A program made the position numbers and the translations under genes. DNA of 28,649 nt, taken from positions 1 through 28,649 of the forward strand of contig VBHI01000083.1 in the NCBI GenBank assembly GCA_005881495.1, in the 5' to 3' direction. The DNA comes from Chloroflexota bacterium (GTDB lineage Bacteria > Chloroflexota > Ktedonobacteria > Ktedonobacterales > Ktedonobacteraceae). Each line of letters opens with the position of its first letter. The stretch's first letter is position 1. Below the pieces are notes generated by a model. That model was not told the origin of the DNA. It did no database searches and saw only the letters and a list, made by a program, of their open reading frames with translations. Positions 7,422 to 14,347 of the stretch are shown here, piece by piece.

Positions 7422-8321
7422 TCAAGGGTCGGGGTTGATCGCACGCGACAGATATACTTCGTATCCCAGGGACTGCACTTGATGTTGCGCGTGAAGCGCA
7501 CTGGCGAGTTCAGCAAATGGCGCGTAGAGCGTTGGCCCACTGCCAGAAAGCTGTACTATCTGTGCTCCTGCACTGAGCAGGTCTTCTTTTGCCTGGGCGA
7601 CGGCGGGATAGCGTTCCAGGACGCCGCGCTCCAGGCTGTTATGCAGATGTTCCAAATTCAGGCTACTGCCTGAATTTAGAGCGGAGCAGAGAGTCTTACT
7701 GTAGGTACCATCGGTGTAGTCACTGGCAGGCAGATCACGAAAAACTGCAGCTGTAGATAGACTGATGGCAGGTTTGAGTAAGAGTAGCCAGCGCATCGAC
7801 GCTGGCCAGTGGTGGGCAAGAGGTGTTACTTGCTCTCCCCGCCCCTCACAGAGCGCAAGACCTCCCGTTAAAAAAAACGGGACATCTGAACCAAGTGAAG
7901 CCGCCATGTTGAGTAGATCTGATGGGGAGAGTGGTAATTGCCACCACCGTCGTAATGCAAGTAGGATAGCCGCGGCATCGCTGCTTCCACCACCTAATCC
8001 TGCTGCCATGGGGATACGTTTGTACAATTCGATACGCACTCCTTGACTCAAGGCGAAGTGTTGACGCACCATATCTGCAGCGTGTGCAGCCAGGTTGTCG
8101 TTGTTGCTCAAGGCGGGAGTAGTGCAGATAACGTGCACTCGTTGGTCATTGGTGACGGTCAAACAGATGGTATCGTGCAGGTCAATGGTCTGCATAACCG
8201 TTGCCAGCCGATGATAGCCATCTGCCCGCCGATTTACCACGTCGAGTGTCAGATTGATCTTTGCATATGCCTGAACAAAGCATACTTCGCTAGAGAAAAG
8301 TGCTTGCTGTGCGTGACTCAT
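7422..8321 (-). CDS. ispE: 4-diphosphocytidyl-2-C-methyl-D-erythritol kinase
   Basis: 299 residues from the ATG at 8319-8321. A GHMP kinase that phosphorylates CDP-methylerythritol with ATP in the MEP pathway for isoprenoid precursors. Diagnostic stretches are the N-terminal AYAKINLTLDVVNRRADGYH, with the conserved Lys and Asp, and the ATP-binding loop PMAAGLGGGSSDAAAILLAL. DVPFFLTGG follows, and LSGSGPTLYAPF is near the C-terminus. Length is normal for IspE. A GTG five codons earlier (8336) is possible, but neither start has a ribosome site. A promoter at 8328-8356 places the transcription start at or next to the ATG, which suggests a leaderless message starting at 8321. Confidence 0.93.
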   Translation of the reverse strand: MSHAQQALFSSEVCFVQAYAKINLTLDVVNRRADGYHRLATVMQTIDLHDTICLTVTNDQRVHVICTTPALSNNDNLAAHAADMVRQHFALSQGVRIELYKRIPMAAGLGGGSSDAAAILLALRRWWQLPLSPSDLLNMAASLGSDVPFFLTGGLALCEGRGEQVTPLAHHWPASMRWLLLLKPAISLSTAAVFRDLPASDYTDGTYSKTLCSALNSGSSLNLEHLHNSLERGVLERYPAVAQAKEDLLSAGAQIVQLSGSGPTLYAPFAELASALHAQHQVQSLGYEVYLSRAINPDP

Positions 8322-8327
8322 GCCTGC

Positions 8328-8356
8328 ATTTTGCACAGAAATGGTTCAGTTGTCAA
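8328..8356 (-). promoter_or_regulatory. ispE promoter, implying a leaderless mRNA
   Basis: On the minus strand a perfect TTGACA (8356-8351) is followed after 17 bases by CAAAAT (8333-8328, 4/6 to TATAAT). The expected transcription start, about 7 bases further, coincides with the A of the ATG at 8321. That fits the absence of a ribosome-binding site before ispE. Confidence 0.5.
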
Positions 8357-8421
8357 GCTTAATGATTATTTTTTGTACTATCCTGCCTATTACTAGCCAA
8401 AATTACTTCCAAAGTGCTCTG

Positions 8422-8559
8422 CTTGAGGGGGGGCAGGGTGAGCGGGTGGTGAGTGTGCCAATGGCAGGGTGAGGAGGGGGGTAGGGTGACCGCAAGGGTC
8501 ACCCCTACTATATACGAATGGGCTTGAGCAGGGGATTCGTGGTATGGTAGGGGTGACCC
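8422..8559. repeat. Composite palindromic intergenic repeat (copy 1)
   Basis: The 262-base gap between ispE and the next gene holds degenerate G-rich units (GGCAGGGTGAG twice, GTGAGCGGGTGG). After them comes a hairpin GTAGGGTGACC-gcaag-GGTCACCCCTAC (8481-8508) and the tail TACTATATACGAA. GGGTCACCCCTAC (8496-8508) is repeated inverted and perfectly at 8547-8559, with further pairing of ACGAAT and ATTCGT inside. The hairpin core and CTACTATATACG tail recur at 28059-28092. Apart from the ispE promoter I see nothing else in this gap. Confidence 0.7.
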
Positions 8560-8583
8560 TTGAGTGGCATTTCTAGCGAGTGT

Positions 8584-9378
8584 TTATGGTTTGATCGATG
8601 TTGGTTTGTTGTCTTTCTCTTCCTGGTGAACCTTCTCCAGGAGTTCTCGTACGTCTTTGATTTGCTGACTGGCCGTATCGTCGATTTGGTTTGTGAATAG
8701 AACCACTGCCTGTACGCCAAGGGTGGTGAGGGTATAGGCATCAGCTTCGCTGATGTTGGCATTCACATTCAGGAACGCGGGGTAGCGCACTGCCTCACGC
8801 ACAGCACGATACTGGAGGACGTCCTCGATGGTCAGCTTGCTGACATCCTTAGAGAGGCCGAAATCTAGCTGTACTGCCGCAATAGTGTTGAAGGCAGTGA
8901 GGTTACGGATGAAGAGAGGGTAAAGATCTCCTTCGCGCATTGGGACGGTGACGACAAGATCAAGATCCTTGACGTGCAGTGCCAGTAAACTGGCGGGTGC
9001 CTTTAAGGGGAGTACAATGAAGGCTATTCCCTGTTCTTTGATATGTTCCAGGTTTTCGCGCCCCAATGTTTGCCAACCGCCGGTGATGTGTAGGCCAAAG
9101 ACGGCCTTCTCGTTGCTGGCCTGTGCGGCCTCAACTGTGCTTTTCAATGTATCGAGCCAGGAGGCATCCTTACCATTCCAAGTGAAGAGCAGTCCGTCTG
9201 CCCCGGCCTTGATAGCAGCTTCTGCATCCGCGGCTACTAAGGAATCAGCGGAAGCCAGTTCGACGACGAGGGCAGCGGCTCTTGGCTTTGTTTCTGGCCT
9301 ATTTTTCCCTAAGAAGCCCATGCCGCTACTGCTCTGCGCTCGACGTGCCTGAGCGAACATGTCTAGCAGCTTACTCAT
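8584..9378 (-). CDS. Conserved-looking alpha/beta protein of unknown function
   Basis: 264 residues. Alternating strands and helices suggest a TIM-barrel-like fold: AAALVVELAS, then AEAAIKAGADGLLFTW, AVFGLHITGG, GIAFIVLPLKAP, LDLVVTVPM, AAVQLDFGLS, PAFLNVNANIS and GVQAVVLFT. The AIKAGADG phrase is common in phosphate-binding barrels, but I see no clear GxG/SxG phosphate loop or catalytic set and do not recognise the family. There is no signal peptide or membrane segment. AGGAG lies 12 bases before the ATG at 9378. It is transcribed alone, with a TATAAT-like -10 at 9482-9487 (minus strand) but no good -35. Confidence 0.65.
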   Translation of the reverse strand: MSKLLDMFAQARRAQSSSGMGFLGKNRPETKPRAAALVVELASADSLVAADAEAAIKAGADGLLFTWNGKDASWLDTLKSTVEAAQASNEKAVFGLHITGGWQTLGRENLEHIKEQGIAFIVLPLKAPASLLALHVKDLDLVVTVPMREGDLYPLFIRNLTAFNTIAAVQLDFGLSKDVSKLTIEDVLQYRAVREAVRYPAFLNVNANISEADAYTLTTLGVQAVVLFTNQIDDTASQQIKDVRELLEKVHQEEKDNKPTSIKP

Positions 9379-9403
9379 ATGTTTTTGTTACTCCTTTATT
9401 GTT

Positions 9404-9445
9404 TTACATCACGCTTGTTTTTTTGGTGAAGGTGCTGTGATGTAA
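9404..9445. repeat. Inverted repeat in the 5' region of the 8584-9378 gene
   Basis: TTACATCAC (9404-9412) and GTGATGTAA (9437-9445) are perfect 9-base inverted copies separated by 24 bases, within the leader of the gene at 8584-9378. They could form an mRNA hairpin or be a binding site for a dimeric regulator. The rest of the 308-base gap 9379-9686 holds only the two promoter regions. Confidence 0.45.
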
Positions 9446-9591
9446 TATCTATTATTGTTTTTGCAAGGCAGAATTACATTCATTATACTACATCCTGGCA
9501 GTGGTTGTGGTAAGACGCCAGGGCTTGCTACCCCTAAAAAGCCACTTTTATTATTAAACTTGTAACTGACCTGGTAAGACTCCCAATTTGC

Positions 9592-9620
9592 TTGCCCCTT
9601 CTTGCCCTATCGCTTATAAT
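9592..9620 (+). promoter_or_regulatory. Promoter of the tyrosine recombinase gene
   Basis: TTGCCC (9592-9597) and a perfect TATAAT (9615-9620) are separated by 17 bases. The predicted leader of about 60 bases contains a small hairpin (TAGCCGA 9646-9652 with TCGGCTA 9662-9668) shortly before the GGGGAGG ribosome site (9674-9680). Confidence 0.55.
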
Positions 9621-9686
9621 GGGACACATCATAAGCACTATTTGGTAGCCGACCTATCTTATCGGCTAGATGCGGGGAGGTGTACA

Positions 9687-10592
9687 ATGTTGCAAGAAGC
9701 TGTGGATGAATATTTAGCCACACTTTCATCTTCAACAGTGGAAGAAGACAAGCGTGGTAGGAACACTCATAATACAACAGAAGCCTATCGCAATGACCTG
9801 TCGCAGTTCTGTGCATATTTACGACAGCACGGAGTAGAGAACTGGTCGCAGGTCACCAGTGAGCAATTAGCAGGCTATCTTTTAGAAATGCGCGAGGCGC
9901 AGGCGTATCGCCCAACTACTATCGCGCGCAAAATAGCAGCCATAAAGGCATTTTTCCGCTATCTGCGCAGCCAGGAATATATAGCCTTCGATCCAGTCGA
10001 GAAGTTAGAATCGCCACGGGTGCCGAAAGAGCTGCCTAATGTATTAAGCCCGGAACAGGTTAACAGCCTCTTTCGCCAGGTAGATATTGCTACTCCTAGC
10101 GGACAACGAGACCTGGCGATGTTGCATATGCTCTATGCCACCGGGATGCGTGTCACAGAGCTTATTTCGCTGAACATGGGTGATTTTGATGCAGCACAGG
10201 CAATGGTGCTCTGCCCTGGGCGTAACGGTCGGAGAGAGCGCGAACGCATATTGCCTATACCACCGATAGCGGTAGAAGCAATCAAACACTACCTGGAGAA
10301 AGCACGACCTCATCTGATGGCACGGCATCCTGAGGAGGAAGCGCTTTTTCTGAATCATCATGGTGAGCGTTTAACACGGCAGGGTTTCTGGCTGATTATC
10401 AAGGGGTATGCGCGCCAGGCGGGTATCATGAATATCACCCCACATATGCTGCGGCACTCGTTTGCGATAATGATGCTTAAAGATGGTATGGAACTACGTT
10501 CGGTGCAGGAACTGCTAGGTCACGCGCATATTACTTCGACGCAGGTGTATAGCCAGCTTGCGCGTGCAAGGACGACGAGTGATGTGACTTAG
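9687..10592 (+). CDS. Tyrosine recombinase of the XerC/XerD type
   Basis: 301 residues from the ATG at 9687 (GGGGAGG 6 bases upstream); the longer frame to 9588 includes the promoter and is rejected. The N-terminal core-binding SAM-like domain (about 1-110) has LYATGMRVTELISL-style catalytic domain following. Active-site residues visible: R155, the H253-M-L-R256 box, H279 (LLGHAH) and nucleophile Y288 (TQVYSQL), with the same 9-residue H-to-Y spacing as XerD. At the beta-hairpin lysine position (XerD K172) the protein has R179 (PGRNGRRERER). The length and lack of extra domains fit a chromosome dimer-resolution enzyme rather than a phage integrase, but no dif site was identified and an orphan recombinase is possible. 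The gene stands alone. Confidence 0.85.
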   Translation: MLQEAVDEYLATLSSSTVEEDKRGRNTHNTTEAYRNDLSQFCAYLRQHGVENWSQVTSEQLAGYLLEMREAQAYRPTTIARKIAAIKAFFRYLRSQEYIAFDPVEKLESPRVPKELPNVLSPEQVNSLFRQVDIATPSGQRDLAMLHMLYATGMRVTELISLNMGDFDAAQAMVLCPGRNGRRERERILPIPPIAVEAIKHYLEKARPHLMARHPEEEALFLNHHGERLTRQGFWLIIKGYARQAGIMNITPHMLRHSFAIMMLKDGMELRSVQELLGHAHITSTQVYSQLARARTTSDVT

Positions 10593-10600
10593 AGGGACGA

Positions 10601-10737
10601 GGGCGACCCAAGGGTTCCACATTGCGCGGTGGGTAACCAGGGCGACCCGAGGGTCGCCCCTACGGGCGCCGGTGTCCATGCCTGCGTTGGCTCCAAGTCG
10701 TGGGTAACCAGGGCGACCCAAGGGTCGCCCCTACGGG
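10601..10737. repeat. Palindromic GGGCGACCC repeats (two full copies and a fragment)
   Basis: The gap between the recombinase and the phosphorylase carries two 38-base direct repeats (10629-10666 and 10700-10737) that differ at one base. Each reads GTGGGTAACCA, then the palindrome GGGCGACCC-(G/A)A-GGGTCGCCC, then CTACGGG. A truncated copy (GGGCGACCCAAGGGTTCC) lies at 10601-10618, 9 bases after the recombinase stop. The hairpins may also act as transcription barriers, though no U tract follows them. Confidence 0.75.
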
Positions 10738-10789
10738 TGGCAAGGATTTTTCTCGTACTGGATGAAGATTTTAGGTGGGAGGCTCTAGT

Positions 10790-11650
10790 ATGACGTTATA
10801 TGACCAGGTTTTGGAGGCTACTGGCGCAATCCAGGCGCGCACGTCGCTGAAACCGGCGGTAGCCCTGATACTTGGTTCTGGCCTGGGAGATCTCGCCACT
10901 GAAATTGCCGAGCCTACGGTTATTCCTTATGGAGAGATCCCTCATTTTGCTCGTTCTACCGTCGTAGGGCATGCTGGTCGCCTGATCATCGGGACGCTTG
11001 AAGACGTGCCTGTGGTGGTAATGCAGGGGCGTTTCCATCTCTATGAAGGGTATCCTTTGCAGGTGTTGACGCTCCCTGTGCGCGTGATGCGACAACTCGG
11101 TGGGCATACGCTGATTGTCACCAATGCCGCGGGCGGCGTGAATCCGGCCTATCGGCCAGGTGATTTCATGCTCATTCGCGACCATATCAACATGCCAGGG
11201 CTGGCAGGGGACAATCCGCTTATGGGGCCAAATGATGAGCGTTTGGGCGAACGCTTCCCACCAATGGCCAACGCGTATGATACTGAACTGCGCACTCTTG
11301 CCCATTCTATTGCCGCTGCGTGGCCAGAGTTGTCTCTCTACGAGGGGGTCTATACGATGGTCGGCGGGCCAAACTATGAGACGCGAGCGGAACTCAGGTT
11401 TTTGAGAACAATTGGTACCGATGCTGTTGGTATGTCCACGGTGCCAGAAGTTATCGTTGCCCGTCACGTAGGGATGCGTGTGCTGGGATTGAGCCTGATT
11501 ACCAATGAAGCGACTGGATCGGCGGGCAGCGAGACGGAAGAGGTCAATCACGCCGAGGTGTTAGCTGCCGCAGATGCAGTACGTTCCATTTTCGCGGCCC
11601 TGGTGCGAGGGATTGTACGGGAGATTCCCCGCTTCACTTCTTCATGTTGA
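10790..11650 (+). CDS. punA: Purine nucleoside phosphorylase (trimeric, type I)
   Basis: 286 residues from ATG 10790, with GTGGGAGG 7-8 bases upstream. It cleaves purine nucleosides with phosphate to free base and ribose-1-phosphate in salvage. Family marks are LILGSGLGDLA near the N-terminus (phosphate loop), GRFHLYEGY, VTNAAGGVN, GGPNYETRAELR with E197, and ITNEATG with N239. E197 and N239 correspond to the Glu/Asn pair that gives the trimeric enzymes their 6-oxopurine (guanosine/inosine) preference. No MTAP-type substitution is seen. The end overlaps the convergent membrane-protein gene by 17 bases. The symbol follows actinobacterial usage. Confidence 0.92.
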   Translation: MTLYDQVLEATGAIQARTSLKPAVALILGSGLGDLATEIAEPTVIPYGEIPHFARSTVVGHAGRLIIGTLEDVPVVVMQGRFHLYEGYPLQVLTLPVRVMRQLGGHTLIVTNAAGGVNPAYRPGDFMLIRDHINMPGLAGDNPLMGPNDERLGERFPPMANAYDTELRTLAHSIAAAWPELSLYEGVYTMVGGPNYETRAELRFLRTIGTDAVGMSTVPEVIVARHVGMRVLGLSLITNEATGSAGSETEEVNHAEVLAAADAVRSIFAALVRGIVREIPRFTSSC

Positions 11651-12308
11651 TTGCGACCCAGCTCCAGCTCCAGTGAACCCCGCTCCAATCTGTCAGTACC
11701 ACCAGGAAATACGATCCAGGTTTAACCGAGGTGGTCACTTTATAGTTCCAGCTTGCCTGTCCTTTGGCATTACACATTTGCGTCTGTGGAGTTGAAGGAT
11801 CGAATAAATCAAGCGCGTTAACCTCTTCTTTAGGGAACGGTTGGGAAAGGTTGTCCACCGCTTTCAATTGATCTAGGGACATATTCGCGCTTACTTCGGT
11901 GTTACTTTTGGTGAGCCAGAGTTTACAACTAATGCCAGGCTCATGAATTGGATTGCCGGACACCGTTTTCCCATTGGATTGATCGGTAGCTTGTACTGAA
12001 AAGGTATAGGTGTTGTTATCGTCTGCCACCTCAAAGTAACTGACTTGTTCTATTTTTGGGGCCCCCAACGGGAAAGGATTTTGTATGTGCGGAGTTGGTG
12101 TAGGAGTTGTCAATCGATTCGTTGGTGGATGCGTTGGTACCTTGCTCTGGCCGGGTGTTTGAATGTGTTGACTGGGACGAGTAAAGGCGCCGACTGCAAA
12201 GCCACTGATCAATCCGGCCAGGGCAAATAAGAGCATGGCTACGACAACAATCGTGCGCGATTGCGGGCTCACGTTATTTGTCTGTCGCTGTTCAGTCAAT
12301 GTTTGCAT
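11634..12308 (-). CDS. Membrane-anchored extracytoplasmic protein, unknown function
   Basis: 224 residues from the ATG at 12306-12308; the longer frame adds a basic, unsupported extension. A short cytoplasmic N-terminus precedes one membrane helix (about 18-42, TIVVVAMLLFALAGLISGFAV). A Pro/Thr-rich linker (about 45-75) leads into an outer domain of about 150 residues, rich in beta strands, ending SGVHWSWSWVAINMKK. Two cysteines (ISCKLW and QMCNAK) could form a disulfide. The C-terminal half resembles an immunoglobulin-like fold (YTFSVQATD, SWNYKVT, GSYFLVVLTDWSG). I do not recognise a family. No clear ribosome site is visible. Confidence 0.65.
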   Translation of the reverse strand: MQTLTEQRQTNNVSPQSRTIVVVAMLLFALAGLISGFAVGAFTRPSQHIQTPGQSKVPTHPPTNRLTTPTPTPHIQNPFPLGAPKIEQVSYFEVADDNNTYTFSVQATDQSNGKTVSGNPIHEPGISCKLWLTKSNTEVSANMSLDQLKAVDNLSQPFPKEEVNALDLFDPSTPQTQMCNAKGQASWNYKVTTSVKPGSYFLVVLTDWSGVHWSWSWVAINMKK

Positions 12309-12532
12309 CGTGTATGGTCGCTCTTTTCTTGCATATAAAAATGGGGAGTACCGCGGGGCCATCTCCATTCTCCGGGAAAGGACATTGCCCTTTGCCCCCT
12401 GGTCTACCATTTGTGTTTCATCATATCATACTTAATAAACAGAACCGATGGAAATAATGGGGGATGGCCCAAATTGGCCCTTAGAGGAGTCTTCTCAAAA
12501 AAACCGCCGTACGCCGTAATTGCTGGTAGACA

Positions 12533-12559
12533 TGTCGATTTGCTCTGAACCCATTCGTC
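12533..12559 (+). promoter_or_regulatory. Predicted ECF42-dependent promoter
   Basis: TGTCGA (12533-12538) is followed after exactly 17 bases by CGTC (12556-12559). As I recall it, the motif reported for ECF42 sigma factors in Streptomyces is TGTCGA at -35 and CGA/TC at -10. The site lies 71 bases before the DGPF gene and thus upstream of the ECF42 gene itself, as expected for autoregulation. The rest of the 321-base gap 12309-12629 shows no other gene. Confidence 0.6.
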
Positions 12560-12629
12560 GTATGAGTAGATGGGTGAGGGTGATGTTAATCGCTCACAAA
12601 AACTACTGCTATTGAGAAAGAGGTACAAA

Positions 12630-12983
12630 ATGCGCTATCTATTACTGATTTATCAAGACGAGGTGGCTCATGCTCAGTGGAATGAGCAACAACTGGGAGA
12701 GGAATATGAAGCTTACAATGCCCTGGGGACCGAATTCCAAAAACACGCTGTGGAGATGCAAGGCGGGGAAGCTCTCATGCCTACCAATACCGCGACGACT
12801 GTGCGTGTGCGCGATGGTAAAATACTGACAACGGATGGTCCGTTCGCCGAGACGAAAGAGCAGCTCGGTGGGTATTATCAGCTAGTTTGTAAGGACCTCG
12901 ATGAGGCTATTGAACTCGCGGCAAAGATTCCCGCGGTCACTAATGGTTCCATTGAGATTCGACCGATCATGGAATTCGAGTGA
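12630..12983 (+). CDS. YCII/DGPF-domain protein
   Basis: 117 residues from ATG 12630, preceded by GAAAGAGG. The sequence MRYLLLIYQDE..., TTVRVRDGKILTTDGPFAETKEQLGGYY with the DGPF motif at 69-72, and the SIEIRPIMEF end identify a YCII-related (PF03795) protein of the DGPF group. These are small alpha/beta barrel-like proteins of unclear function, typically encoded next to ECF42 sigma factors. The ECF42 gene begins 15 bases after this stop, so the two form an operon. The upstream TGTCGA-N17-CGTC site predicts control by that sigma factor. Confidence 0.88.
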   Translation: MRYLLLIYQDEVAHAQWNEQQLGEEYEAYNALGTEFQKHAVEMQGGEALMPTNTATTVRVRDGKILTTDGPFAETKEQLGGYYQLVCKDLDEAIELAAKIPAVTNGSIEIRPIMEFE

Positions 12984-12998
12984 TACCGGTAGAGTGAA

Positions 12999-14282
12999 AT
13001 GGATGCAATCCGCCAGGTTGTGGCAGACACCTTCCGGAAGGAAGCTGATCGCATTCTTGCTTCGCTGATTAGTTCCGTCAGGGACTTCGAGCTGGCTGAG
13101 GATGCGCTGCAAGACGCCATGCTCGTGGCGCTTGAACACTGGCCGGTGGAAGGCGTTCCGCGCAATCCGAGCGCGTGGATTACTACCACCGCGCGGCACA
13201 AGGCTATCGACCGCCTGCGCCGCGTGAACACTCTGGCGCGCAAACAGGCGCTTTTGCAGGAGTTGGTCGAGCAGGAAGAGCAGAGAGGAGCAGCAGAGAT
13301 GGAGGATCGTGCGATTCCTGATGAGCGCCTCAAGCTGATGTTTACCTGTTGCCACCCGGCGCTGGGATTGGAGGCACAGGTGGCACTGACGCTGCATACA
13401 CTCGGCGGGCTATCCACTCCTGAGATTGCCAGCGCCTTTCTGGTGCCGCTCCCAACGATGGCACAGCGCCTGGTACGAGCCAAGCGCAAGATACGGGATG
13501 CCGGGATTCCGTTTCGCGTGCCACCGAGCGACCTGTTGGGAGAACGTCTCGGAGCGGTGATTTGTGTCCTCTACCTCATATTCAATGAAGGGTATACGGC
13601 CACATCCGGGAATGAGCTGATTCGACGGGACCTCTGTGACGAAGCGATTCGACTGGCCAGAGTGCTGGCGATGCTCTTGACTGAGGAGGCGCTGTTCAGC
13701 GAGGTTCCAGAAGCACTGGGCCTGCTCGCATTACTGCTGCTGCATGATTCTCGACGCAAGGCGCGTGTTGGGCCAGAGGGAGAGTTGGTGCTGCTGGAAG
13801 AGCAAGACCGCTCGCTCTGGGATCAGGATGAGATCCAGGAAGGCATGTCTCTCTTAGAACGGGCGCTGCGCATGAGGCGACCTGGTCCCTACCAGGTGCA
13901 GGCGGCGATCAGCGCTCTGCATGCTCAGGCAAGGCACCCTGAAAATACAGATTGGACACAAATTGCCGCACTGTATGGTGAACTCTTGAGAATGACGCCC
14001 TCGCCAGTTATTGAACTGAACAGGGCGGCAGCCGTAGCGATGGCAGATGGTCCTCTACGAGGACTGGCGCTGCTTGATCGACGGGAATTAGAGAAAGCGC
14101 TGCGTGATTATTACCTGTTTTATGCCGCCCGCGCTGATCTGCTGCGGCGAGCGGGACGACTACACGAAGCGAGTGTTGCTTATAATCTGGCACTGGGTCT
14201 CTGTCAGAACGAACGGGAACGCGCTTTTCTGCGTCGTCGCCTGGCTGAGGTTTTGCCGCCTGCATCTATGGAAGAAATATGA
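12999..14282 (+). CDS. ECF42-type RNA polymerase sigma factor with C-terminal extension
   Basis: 427 residues. Sigma-2 region at about 20-75 ([20 protein letters not shown], then [15 protein letters not shown]) and sigma-4 region at about 113-170 ([29 protein letters not shown]). The remaining roughly 250 residues form a helical extension ([20 protein letters not shown], then TPR-like repeats [20 protein letters not shown] and [20 protein letters not shown]). This is the ECF42 layout, where the extension replaces a classical anti-sigma factor as the probable control element. The gene follows the DGPF gene by 15 bases with a weak ribosome site. It directs transcription from TGTCGA/CGTC-type promoters by family precedent. 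No anti-sigma gene is adjacent. Confidence 0.9.
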   Translation: MDAIRQVVADTFRKEADRILASLISSVRDFELAEDALQDAMLVALEHWPVEGVPRNPSAWITTTARHKAIDRLRRVNTLARKQALLQELVEQEEQRGAAEMEDRAIPDERLKLMFTCCHPALGLEAQVALTLHTLGGLSTPEIASAFLVPLPTMAQRLVRAKRKIRDAGIPFRVPPSDLLGERLGAVICVLYLIFNEGYTATSGNELIRRDLCDEAIRLARVLAMLLTEEALFSEVPEALGLLALLLLHDSRRKARVGPEGELVLLEEQDRSLWDQDEIQEGMSLLERALRMRRPGPYQVQAAISALHAQARHPENTDWTQIAALYGELLRMTPSPVIELNRAAAVAMADGPLRGLALLDRRELEKALRDYYLFYAARADLLRRAGRLHEASVAYNLALGLCQNERERAFLRRRLAEVLPPASMEEI

Positions 14283-14347
14283 CAGAATCTGAGACGACTC
14301 GCCCCATCACTTGCTTCAAAGCGGGATCTGATCTTTGTGACGGTACT

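Noticed and set aside
7385..7540. Longer N-terminus of the DUF5679 protein
   Set aside because: The extension is antisense-free but lies within the ispE 3' end and lacks family similarity; the ATG at 7384 has AAGGAGG.
9508..9600. Two similar stretches beginning GGTAAGAC (9510 and 9574)
   Set aside because: Only 17 of 27 aligned positions match beyond the first eight bases, which is too weak to call a repeat.
9588..9686. 33-residue N-terminal extension of the tyrosine recombinase
   Set aside because: It would place the promoter and leader hairpin inside the coding region; the ATG at 9687 has an excellent ribosome site.
10796..11551. 251-residue minus-strand frame inside the phosphorylase gene
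   Set aside because: It is a shadow of the clear purine nucleoside phosphorylase and has no domain of its own.
12878..13489. Two minus-strand frames (203 and 171 residues) over the DGPF/sigma genes
   Set aside because: Both are antisense to well-supported genes and are Ser/Arg/Ala-rich without motifs.
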